Under the pieces are notes generated by a model, which saw only the letters and a list, made by a program, of their open reading frames with translations, made no database searches and was not told where the DNA came from. This document shows positions 1 to 5,464 of a stretch of 10,127 nt of DNA, piece after piece; the first letter of the stretch is position 1; each line of letters starts with the position of its first letter. The DNA is from an uncultured Lactobacillus sp. (lineage in GTDB: Bacteria > Bacillota > Bacilli > Lactobacillales > Lactobacillaceae). Where the stretch lies: assembly GCA_937916845.1 (NCBI GenBank), contig CALFSK010000064.1, forward strand, positions 1 to 10,127, given 5' to 3'. The translations under genes and the position numbers were made by a program.

Positions 1-119
1 TAATCGAGCATTGCAAGTGGCAAAGTTTCTCACCATTAAAAAAGCTTAGATATATTTAGATACAAATTTTTTGACGTTTTGAATATGTGATAATTAAAGT
101 GTTTAAATGGAACGAACCA

Positions 120-150
120 GGTCACAACTTACAGTTGTGGCCTATTTTTT
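120..150 (+). terminator. Rho-independent terminator upstream of the first resolvase
   Basis: GGTCACAAC (120-128) pairs with GTTGTGGCC (134-142), with one G-U pair, around a 5-nt loop, and TATTTTTT follows directly. It could end transcription of a gene lying before the window. It could also attenuate transcription entering the resolvase gene, because the candidate resolvase promoter starts inside its 3' arm. Confidence 0.75.
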
Positions 151-163
151 GATACTGTATAAT
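135..163 (+). promoter_or_regulatory. Candidate promoter of the first resolvase
   Basis: TTGTGG (135-140) as a weak -35, a 17-bp spacer, and a consensus TATAAT -10 (158-163). The expected start site (about 170) lies just before the inverted repeat at 180-197 and about 50 bases before the ATG. The -35 matches the consensus only in TTG and is shared with the terminator stem. Confidence 0.45.
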
Positions 164-179
164 TAAAGGGTTAGAACCG

Positions 180-197
180 TGTCATTACTTAATGACA
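180..197. repeat. Perfect inverted repeat in the resolvase leader, possible recombinase or operator site
   Basis: TGTCATTA (180-187) and TAATGACA (190-197) form a perfect 8-bp inverted repeat with a 2-bp centre, 20 bases before the resolvase start codon. Small serine resolvases commonly bind imperfect dyads directly upstream of their own gene, which serve both as res subsites and as autorepression operators. That role is inferred from position and symmetry only. A complete three-subsite res was not recognised. Confidence 0.45.
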
Positions 198-216
198 TAA
201 GTAAGGAGATAAAAAG

Positions 217-771
217 ATGAAATATGGCTATGCGCGGGTCAGTACCACTGATCAAAAATTAGCAAATCAAATTGAGTTACTAAAATTGGCAGGAGCAGAA
301 AAAATCTTTCAAGAAAAGTTTACCGGCACAACTACCGAACGACCGGAGTTTCAAAAACTGTTGCGCGCTCTAAAAACAGGTGATACTTTGATTGTCACTA
401 AGCTGGATCGGTTTGCGCGGAACACGCGCGAGGCATTAGCCATTATCCAAGAGTTGTTTAAAGAAAATGTCAAAGTCAACATTTTGAATATGGGCTTAAT
501 TGACAATACGCCGACTGGCCAATTAGTCTTTACAATATTTAGCGCCTTTGCGCAGTTTGAACGCGATATGATTGTCACGCGCACACAAGAAGGTAAATTG
601 TATGCCAAGCAACATGATCCGTTGTTTCGGGAAGGGCGACCGAAAACGTATTCTGATGAACAGATCAGATTTGCTTATGAGTTGCGAAAACAAGGCATGA
701 CTTATAAGATGATTGAACGAAAGACGGGGATTAGTAAACGCACGCAACAGCGAAGGTTTAAGTCGATTTAA
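217..771 (+). CDS. Small serine recombinase (resolvase/invertase family)
   Basis: This 184-residue protein is a complete small serine resolvase or invertase, which cuts and rejoins DNA through a 5'-phosphoserine intermediate. The N-terminal YARVST motif places the nucleophile at Ser9. The KLDRFARN motif near residues 62-69 carries the conserved active-site arginines. The long dimerisation helix follows ([12 protein letters not shown]), and a short C-terminal helix-turn-helix begins near residue 145 ([14 protein letters not shown], then [10 protein letters not shown]). The length fits the roughly 180-200 residues usual for the family. AAGGAG at 203-208, 8 bases before ATG, supports the start. 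On plasmids such enzymes resolve multimers or cointegrates; nothing here decides between resolution and inversion. Confidence 0.93.
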   Translation: MKYGYARVSTTDQKLANQIELLKLAGAEKIFQEKFTGTTTERPEFQKLLRALKTGDTLIVTKLDRFARNTREALAIIQELFKENVKVNILNMGLIDNTPTGQLVFTIFSAFAQFERDMIVTRTQEGKLYAKQHDPLFREGRPKTYSDEQIRFAYELRKQGMTYKMIERKTGISKRTQQRRFKSI

Positions 772-792
772 AAATAGGTGTTTTAAGAATTG

Positions 793-841
793 ACTGTTTA
801 ATTAATCACGTACAACGGGGATTGCCGCTTTATTAAACAGT
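793..841. repeat. 10-bp inverted repeat downstream of the resolvase
   Basis: ACTGTTTAAT (793-802) and ATTAAACAGT (832-841) are exact inverted copies around 29 bases. The symmetry continues imperfectly inward. There is no T-run, so it is not a typical terminator. It lies just after the resolvase stop and could be a protein-binding dyad, a mobile-element end or a structured RNA. No function can be assigned. Confidence 0.4.
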
Positions 842-928
842 TGTGAGAGAAATTTATTTAGGGATTTTAGGCACTATTTATACCTGTTGTGCTATTGAGG
901 TTAGTTGTGATAAGGATTAATTTGTCAC

Positions 929-964
929 AAAGGCCTACTCAATTGTTAGTTGAGCAGGCCTTTT
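929..964. terminator. Strong hairpin terminator, possibly bidirectional
   Basis: AAGGCCTACTCAA (930-942) pairs with TTGAGCAGGCCTT (950-962), with one A/C mismatch and a 7-nt loop TTGTTAG. TTTT follows on the + strand, and AAA precedes the stem, giving a short U-run on the - strand as well. It lies 160 bases after the resolvase and would end its transcript. The rest of 772-1060 holds only the inverted repeat at 793-841 and no convincing reading frame. Confidence 0.75.
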
Positions 965-1060
965 GCGAGTATTTTGATTAGAGCTATTAACCCTACGCTA
1001 ATTATAAGGCTTAACTTTCAAATGGAACATACTATTATCCAAATTATGATTTGTTAAGGT

Positions 1061-1189
1061 GGTATTGTCATAGTTACTGAATTGAATCAATTGGGCAGAA
1101 ACAAGAAAAATTTAACTAAGACCATGGACACCATTCAAAATTAAGGGAACGTCATCCTAAATCTATTGCCAATGGCGGGAATTGTTGAT
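1061..1189 (+). pseudogene. Decayed core fragment of a serine recombinase
   Basis: In the frame starting at 1061 the translation reads GIVIVTELNQLGRNKKNLTK, then MDTIQN, a stop (TAA 1142-1144), then NVILNLLPMAGI. This aligns with the central catalytic region of small serine recombinases (VTELNRLGRN, dimer helix, VLNLPS). The intact resolvase at 8410-9042 has the same arrangement (VLDLDRLGRN, then TINLIQQ and LDVLSLPS). The N-terminal segment with the serine nucleophile and the DNA-binding domain are missing, so it is a dead remnant. It is more like the 8410 resolvase group than the 217 one. A second, weaker resolvase-like patch follows at 1216-1293. Confidence 0.6.
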
Positions 1190-1308
1190 TTTTATTTATG
1201 CCAACTCGTGACCACATCTTATCATTGGATGGTATGAATGATGTTGACAGAAAAACTAGCATTAGAGGCCTCCTTATTATATATAGTAAAGGATACTAAA
1301 CGAAATAG

Positions 1309-1964
1309 ATTAAATATAGTATAAAATCATTTTCTAAAGAAAATATGGCCTTTGATCCAACTGGGCATGATTTTCTTCATGCCCAAAGAGTGGCTAAGCT
1401 AGCTCAAAAAAAATATATAGAAGATTTTAAAAAAAATGAAACTGATATTGGTCTGTATGTTGTGAAAGCAGCTAGCTATTTGCATGACACCATAGACTAA
1501 AAAGTCACTGCAGATAGAATAGACTGAGAGGAGTACGAATTATACTTAGCCATGAGAATATTACAACTCCGGCTAGAGAAGACATTTTAGATATTATCCA
1601 ACATATGTCATATGCTGACAACATTGAACACCATTATCAGCTTTCTAACGAAGGTAAATGTGTTCAGGACGCTGATAGACTTGATGCACTAGGTGCAATC
1701 GGCATAGCACGTGCATTTGCTTACGGCGGGCACGCTGGACAGGAAATATATGATTCCAAAATATCAGTGAAGAAAATCAAAACACACGATGATTATCGCC
1801 ATCACAAAAGTACAACCATCAATCACTTTTATGAAAAGCTGCTGAAATTAGCAAGTTCAATGAATACCAGAACGGGAAAGCAAGAAGCCAGTCGTCGAAC
1901 AAAGTATATGCGTGATTTCTTATCTGAATTCCAAATGGAAACAGGTGTAAAAGATGAAACATAA
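1309..1964 (+). pseudogene. HD-domain phosphohydrolase, disrupted
   Basis: The conserved parts of an HD-superfamily metal-dependent phosphohydrolase (YedJ-like) are all present but broken. The first segment reads MAFDPTGHDFLHAQRV (from ATG 1345) and AASYLHDTID, giving the H...HD metal motif, then stops at TAA 1498-1500. A second stop lies at 1525-1527. A single-base loss near 1550 shifts the frame to HENITTPAREDILDIIQHM, after which the frame is open to 1964, with the later HD-family motif VQDADRLDALGAIGIARAF. Homology seems to begin slightly before the ATG (IKSFSKEN, from about 1321), so the original start is also lost. An internal ATG at 1605 opens 119 residues, which lack the first metal ligands and should be inactive. 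The substrate was probably a phosphate ester or nucleotide but is unknown. Confidence 0.8.
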
Positions 1965-2055
1965 TGAGCATCTATTAGATAAATCGTATTTCGAAAAAGT
2001 CGCTGCACTTTTTAATAAAGGACAGTCTGATCCCCTGCTAGGTGAGGCCATGTGA
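1954..2055 (+). pseudogene. Short reading frame coupled to the HD pseudogene, unrecognised
   Basis: An ATG at 1954 overlaps the HD-gene stop and has AGGTG 7 bases upstream, an arrangement typical of translational coupling. It encodes 33 residues (starting MKHNEHLLDKSYFEKVAALF) and ends at TGA 2053-2055. I do not recognise the family. The same frame continues open after the TGA into the toxin region, but that stretch is better explained as the toxin gene read in another frame. It is most likely the 5' remnant of a second gene of the HD operon, cut off where the toxin-antitoxin module begins. Confidence 0.3.
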
Positions 2056-2089
2056 ACATGGAATAATCTTCAGGAAGGTTTCATAGCCA

Positions 2090-2179
2090 ATGAGCGCCTT
2101 CCAGACACGCTCGTTGATATTGCTATTTGGCCCGTTTTTAATCGCGCTCCTCAGCTATATCGACAAGCACCACAAATAA
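2090..2179 (+). CDS. Small hydrophobic type I toxin (holin-like toxin / Fst-Lpt-like)
   Basis: An ATG at 2090 with AGGAAGG at 2072-2078 encodes 29 residues: a short polar start (MSAFQTRS), one hydrophobic membrane helix (LILLFGPFLIALLSYI) and a charged tail (DKHHK). This architecture and length fit the putative holin-like toxins of Lactobacillaceae, related in design to TxpA/BsrG of Bacillus and comparable to the 29-residue Lpt toxin of the Fst group. Such peptides insert in the cytoplasmic membrane and arrest growth when the antisense RNA is lost. The downstream convergent antisense promoter and shared terminator strongly support a type I module. Which of the two toxin families it belongs to is not settled. 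A convincing toxin promoter was not found; TTCGAA with TAATAA in 1990-2020 is a weak candidate. Confidence 0.72.
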   Translation: MSAFQTRSLILLFGPFLIALLSYIDKHHK

Positions 2180-2297
2180 AAACCCGCCCTGCGTAACTTT
2201 GGTCGGTTACAAGGTGACAATGTATTTTGTAATCTAGACCACCGCCTTTAAAGCGGCTTGTCTGAGAAGCTCCGTTCACGCAGGGCTTCTTTTTCTT
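2178..2297 (-). ncRNA. Antisense antitoxin RNA of the type I module
   Basis: A - strand promoter (2304-2332) should start a transcript near 2297 that runs toward the toxin and ends in the U-run encoded by AAAAA at 2178-2182. The RNA would be about 120 nt and overlap the 3' part of the toxin mRNA, as in the convergent txpA/RatA and bsrG/SR4 pairs. The + strand shows nested pairings inside the overlap: GGTC 2201-2204 with GACC 2237-2240, TTACAA 2207-2212 with TTGTAA 2227-2232, and CCGC 2242-2245 with GCGG 2253-2256. Both transcripts are therefore structured, with several possible kissing loops. The exact ends are inferred, not measured. Confidence 0.65.
2186..2297. terminator. Bidirectional terminator enclosing the antisense region
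   Basis: GCCCTGCGT (2186-2194) and ACGCAGGGC (2278-2286) form a perfect 9-bp stem around about 83 structured bases. TTCTTTTTCTT follows on the + strand, and AAAAA (2178-2182) just before the stem gives a U-run on the - strand. It can end the toxin mRNA in one direction and the antisense RNA in the other. Confidence 0.65.
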
Positions 2298-2642
2298 CCC
2301 CGCATTATAGCATGCCTTTAATTATCCTTCGACTATTTTAAATTAACTTTCTAATAGTTCTAGGGGACGCACGTTTTTTTGTACTAAAACAAAGGTAAAA
2401 ACTAGTAGACATAATCAAAATATTTTTTGATCATGAACCGTACAGTGTGCTCTTCTCAATTGATAACAAGGCCTTTGGTGCAAACTGTGAGCTAGGTCCT
2501 GGGAGCTTGCTTCCATTCATTAAAAGTCCCGTTTATCGTCTCTTAGTGCAACTTAAAATACCAACGGTGGACCCATTTTAGCCACCTCGCATGAATCTTT
2601 ATATTCAACACAATTTGTAGATCAATCAGATCGTCCACCAAT
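2298..2642. other. Intergenic stretch without an intact gene, with possible coding remnant
   Basis: Beyond the antisense promoter this stretch holds an AT-rich perfect hairpin (ATCAAAA 2414-2420, TTTTGAT 2425-2431). It also holds a + strand frame that is open for about 50 codons up to the TAG near 2578. That frame contains VLFSIDNKAFGANCELGPGS and KSPVYRLLVQLKIP. After a shift, another frame is open through HESLYSTQFVDQSDRPPICI. Codon choice looks coding-like, but there is no start signal and I recognise no family. It is either a decayed gene or chance. Confidence 0.3.
2304..2332 (-). promoter_or_regulatory. Extended -10 promoter of the antisense RNA
   Basis: Read on the - strand: TCGAAG (2332-2327) as a poor -35, a 17-bp spacer, and TGC-TATAAT with a perfect -10 at 2309-2304. 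The extended TGn motif compensates for the weak -35. A strong antisense promoter is expected when the antitoxin RNA must be in excess over the toxin mRNA. Confidence 0.65.
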
Positions 2643-2672
2643 TTGCATAGACACCACATATAGTGCTATGAT
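2643..2672 (+). promoter_or_regulatory. Promoter of the nrd operon
   Basis: TTGCAT (2643-2648) as the -35, an 18-bp spacer, and TATGAT (2667-2672) preceded by TGC, an extended -10. The expected start site is near 2679, giving a leader of only about 25-30 nt before nrdI. The spacer is filled by the first NrdR box and the second box covers the start of transcription, so repression by NrdR would block the promoter directly. Confidence 0.7.
2651..2666. promoter_or_regulatory. NrdR box 1
   Basis: ACACCACATATAGTGC closely matches the NrdR-box consensus (ACACwATATwTwGTGT-type palindrome). It sits in the promoter spacer between the -35 and -10. NrdR is the nucleotide-sensing repressor of bacterial ribonucleotide reductase genes; it is not encoded in this window and would be supplied by the host chromosome. 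Confidence 0.75.
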
Positions 2673-2682
2673 GATTGCCTAA

Positions 2683-2698
2683 CCACTATATATAGAAA
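2683..2698. promoter_or_regulatory. NrdR box 2
   Basis: CCACTATATATAGAAA keeps the central CACTATATATAG of the NrdR consensus, with a decayed right end that merges into the ribosome binding site. It begins 32 bp after box 1, about three helical turns, the phasing usual for tandem NrdR boxes. The pair is therefore a convincing operator. Confidence 0.7.
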
Positions 2699-2745
2699 AA
2701 GGACGATGATTAGTTACGGAAACCATAAATATTCTCTACATCAGT

Positions 2746-3183
2746 TTGAGTGGCAACACGAAATATTTTATTAGCAGACTGACAACATACTTTGAGAAAG
2801 AACGTCATGTTCGGGTTAGTTCAATTAATGTTAAAGAACACCCTGAATTCACCACTCTTGACCAGCCGTTTGTTACCTTCCTACCAGCCTTTCTTAAAGG
2901 TGGTAATGGGGTTAATAACGGTTATACTGAAATATTAACCACTATTTTGGGAGATTACCTCGCGTACGAAGGCAATTACCAGCATTGCTACGGTATTATC
3001 GGTAGCGGTAATCGTAATTTTAATAAGCAGTTTGCACTCACGGCTAAACAATATGCTAAACGCTTCGATTTTCCTTACATTACCGATTTTGAGCTACGTG
3101 GCACCGCACACGACATTCCTCGCATTGCCGATGCCATCTTAACCTATCGCAATCAATTTTGTTTTCAAACAACGAAGGAGTAA
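2746..3183 (+). CDS. nrdI: NrdI flavodoxin-like activator of class Ib ribonucleotide reductase
   Basis: NrdI is a small FMN protein that delivers the oxidant used to build the Mn2-tyrosyl radical cofactor of NrdF. Family motifs are clear: SGNT at the phosphate-binding loop, GGNGVNNGYTEI, the GIIGSGNRNFNKQF region and the FELRGT motif near the end. The reading frame is 145 residues from TTG 2746, but homology starts earlier (INILYIS from about 2725, the first beta strand). No ATG, GTG or TTG opens that frame after its stop at 2707-2709. The AAAAAGGA site (2696-2703) points to a start near 2709-2712. The only ATG (2706) is one base out of frame. The 5' end is therefore frameshifted, miscalled or non-canonical; the rest is intact. 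It is the first gene of the operon, 6 bases before nrdE. Confidence 0.88.
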   Translation: MSGNTKYFISRLTTYFEKERHVRVSSINVKEHPEFTTLDQPFVTFLPAFLKGGNGVNNGYTEILTTILGDYLAYEGNYQHCYGIIGSGNRNFNKQFALTAKQYAKRFDFPYITDFELRGTAHDIPRIADAILTYRNQFCFQTTKE

Positions 3184-3189
3184 TCCCTA

Positions 3190-5358
3190 ATGGTAACTAG
3201 CACCCCAGAAATGGAAAATACCTATTTTTACTTAAATAACCTCGTAAATATCCCAAGCAACGGAGAAATTCCGCTACATTATGATCAAGAAGCCCTAAAG
3301 GCTTATTTCGAAGAGACAGTTAAACCGAAGACCAAGCAATTTGATTCGTTAAATGCCAAGTTAAATTACTTGGTTGACGAAGATTATATCGATCCAAGTA
3401 TCCTGGAACAATACTCTCACAAGTTTGTGCAGTCCTTGTTCGACCAAATGAGAGACCATCACTTTCGTTTTCGCAGCTTTCTCGGTGCCTACAAGTTCTA
3501 CACACAATATGCCATGAAAACTAATGATGGCCAGCAATTTTTGGAAGACTTTGTCGATCGCGTCGTCTTCAATGCCCTCTATCTCGCTAATGGTGATGAA
3601 CAACTTGCCAATGACGTTGCCGATGAATTGATTTCACAACGTTATCAGCCTGCCACCCCCACGTTTCTCAACGCGGGTAAAAAACGGCGCGGTGAAATGG
3701 TATCATGTTTTTTAATCGATGTGGCCGACTCCATGCTCTCAATTGGACGCGGCGTTAATTCTGCCCTTCAACTATCTCGAATCGGTGGGGGCGTCGGCGT
3801 TAACCTGTCAAACTTGCGCGCCTCAGGTGATCCTATTAAGCAGATTTCCAACGCCTCGTCTGGCGTTGTACCAGTGATGAAGTTACTTGAAGACTCATTT
3901 AGCTACAGTAACCAACTTGGGCAACGGAACGGCGCCGGAGTGGTTTATCTCAACGTCTTCCATCCTGACATCTTACATTTTCTGGATACCAAAAAGGAAA
4001 ATGCAGACGAAAAAATTCGGGTGAAGACCTTGTCCCTCGGTTTGATTGTTCCTGATAAATATTATGAATTACTCAAGACTAACGAACCAATGTATCTTTT
4101 TAGCCCCTATGATGTCGAACGTGAATATCGTACGCCATTTGCTTACATCGATATCACCAAAGAATATAACAACATGGTCGCTAACCCCAATATTAAGAAG
4201 TCAGTTTTTAACGCGCGGAAACTAGAACAAAAGATTTCTCAACTCCAACAAGAATCTGGTTATCCTTACATCTTGAACATTGATACGGCCAACCAAACTA
4301 ACCCTGTCGATGGCAAAATTATTATGAGTAACCTTTGTAGTGAGATCTTACAGCCTCAAGAACCGTCAAAACTTGATGATGACCTATCGTACAAGACAAT
4401 TGGCACCGATATTTCATGTAATCTCGGATCAACTAATATCATGAATATGATTGACTCGCCGGACTTCGGTCACTCAGTTGAGGTTGCTGTTCGTGCGCTC
4501 ACCCTCGTAACTGACACAACCGACGTTAAGGAAGTACCGACTGTTAAACATGGTAACGAACTTTACCACACGATTGGATTAGGGGCTATGGGTCTGCATA
4601 CTGCCCTTGCACGCCACCAAATTGAGTATGGCTCACCAGAGGCCCTTGAATTTACTGATGCCTACTTCCTAGCTTTAAACTACTATTCACTCGTTACGAG
4701 CAATCGAATTGCCCGTGAACGCCACGAAACCTTCGCTAAATTTGACCAATCAAAGTACGCTGATGGCAGTTACTTCGATCAATACTTGAACGCAGACTTT
4801 GAATTCAAGAGTACCAAAGTTGCAAAAATCTTCAAAAATATTAAATTACCATCTGTTACAGATTGGAAGGCACTCAAGCAAGCTGTGATTACTGGCGGCC
4901 TTTATCATCGTAATAGACTCGCTGTGGCACCGAACGGGTCAATTTCGTACGTCAATGAAACAAGTGCATCACTTCATCCAATCACACAATTAGTAGAACA
5001 ACGTCAGGAAAATAAGGTAGGCTCAATCTTCTATCCAGCACCTTACCTGTCTAACGAAACTTTGCCTTACTACACACCCGCATATGATATTGATCAACGA
5101 AAAATTATTGACACCTATGCCGTAGCTCAAAAGCACATTGATCAAGGCATGAGTCTGACACTATTTATGCGTTCAGTTTTGAAACCTGACCTTTACGAGT
5201 GGAAGGATAATAACAATTTAAAGATGACAACCCGAGACCTTAACCGGTTACGGAATTACGCCTGGACAAAAGGCATTAAGTCACTTTATTACATTCGAAC
5301 GTTTACAGAAGACGATGAAATTAAAACGGCAAATGAATGTGAATCATGCATGATCTAG
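3190..5358 (+). CDS. nrdE: Class Ib ribonucleoside-diphosphate reductase, alpha subunit NrdE
   Basis: This 722-residue catalytic subunit reduces ribonucleoside diphosphates to deoxyribonucleotides in the cytoplasm with NrdF. It has the class Ib length and no N-terminal ATP cone. The active site is complete. The redox cysteines are Cys173 (GEMVSC) and Cys410 (DISCNLGS). The N-x-C-x-E triad is Asn381, Cys383 (thiyl radical) and Glu385. The radical-transfer tyrosine pair is Tyr700-Tyr701 (SLYYIRTF), and APNGSISYV lies at about 580-588. The C-terminal shuttle pair is Cys717 and Cys720 (ECESC). AAGGAG at 3175-3180 overlaps the nrdI stop and sits 9 bases before ATG. The TAG stop is followed by 27 further in-frame sense codons, treated separately. 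No nrdH lies nearby, so a host glutaredoxin- or thioredoxin-like donor is needed. Confidence 0.97.
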   Translation: MVTSTPEMENTYFYLNNLVNIPSNGEIPLHYDQEALKAYFEETVKPKTKQFDSLNAKLNYLVDEDYIDPSILEQYSHKFVQSLFDQMRDHHFRFRSFLGAYKFYTQYAMKTNDGQQFLEDFVDRVVFNALYLANGDEQLANDVADELISQRYQPATPTFLNAGKKRRGEMVSCFLIDVADSMLSIGRGVNSALQLSRIGGGVGVNLSNLRASGDPIKQISNASSGVVPVMKLLEDSFSYSNQLGQRNGAGVVYLNVFHPDILHFLDTKKENADEKIRVKTLSLGLIVPDKYYELLKTNEPMYLFSPYDVEREYRTPFAYIDITKEYNNMVANPNIKKSVFNARKLEQKISQLQQESGYPYILNIDTANQTNPVDGKIIMSNLCSEILQPQEPSKLDDDLSYKTIGTDISCNLGSTNIMNMIDSPDFGHSVEVAVRALTLVTDTTDVKEVPTVKHGNELYHTIGLGAMGLHTALARHQIEYGSPEALEFTDAYFLALNYYSLVTSNRIARERHETFAKFDQSKYADGSYFDQYLNADFEFKSTKVAKIFKNIKLPSVTDWKALKQAVITGGLYHRNRLAVAPNGSISYVNETSASLHPITQLVEQRQENKVGSIFYPAPYLSNETLPYYTPAYDIDQRKIIDTYAVAQKHIDQGMSLTLFMRSVLKPDLYEWKDNNNLKMTTRDLNRLRNYAWTKGIKSLYYIRTFTEDDEIKTANECESCMI

Positions 5359-5442
5359 GAAATTCACTTGGGGTCTTACCGTCCGTTTAACACACCGGCA
5401 TACGTTATTGGGTCACAAGACCCATATACCCATGAATCCTAA
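5359..5442 (+). other. In-frame open extension after the nrdE amber stop
   Basis: After TAG 5356-5358 the nrdE frame stays open for 27 codons (EIHLGSYRPFNTPAYVIGSQ, then DPYTHES) to a TAA just before the next ribosome binding site. The codon choice resembles nrdE. It could be the relic of a longer ancestral C-terminus or of a lost small gene. A separate peptide from TTG 5371, 9 bases after AGGA 5358-5361, is also possible. The hairpin TGGGTC-ACAA-GACCCA (5410-5425 region) lies within it without a T-run, so it is not a normal terminator. No family is recognised. Confidence 0.3.
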
Positions 5443-5464
5443 TTAAGGAGACGAACAAATAACG

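Noticed and set aside
2..49. Possible C-terminal tail of a gene entering from the left (NRALQVAKFLTIKKA then TAG)
   Set aside because: Only 15 codons are visible, two frames are open, and I recognise no family, so a partial gene cannot be supported.
71..96. TTGACG followed by GATAAT as a promoter
   Set aside because: The spacer is only 12 bp, too short for a sigma-70 promoter.
351..747. Antisense reading frames within the first resolvase and similar frames inside nrdE and nrdF
   Set aside because: They lack ribosome binding sites and family signatures and lie opposite clearly real genes.
2053..2204. Readthrough of TGA 2053 giving a longer protein from 1954
   Set aside because: The downstream open frame is the toxin gene and terminator read in a different frame, which explains the absence of stops.
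2575..2602. GGTGG...CCACC dyad as a T-box or riboswitch element
   Set aside because: The T-box antiterminator core is absent and no aminoacyl or metabolic gene follows.
5409..5426. Hairpin after nrdE as an intrinsic terminator
   Set aside because: There is no T-run after the stem, and the next genes have their own ribosome binding sites but no promoter, so the operon seems to continue.
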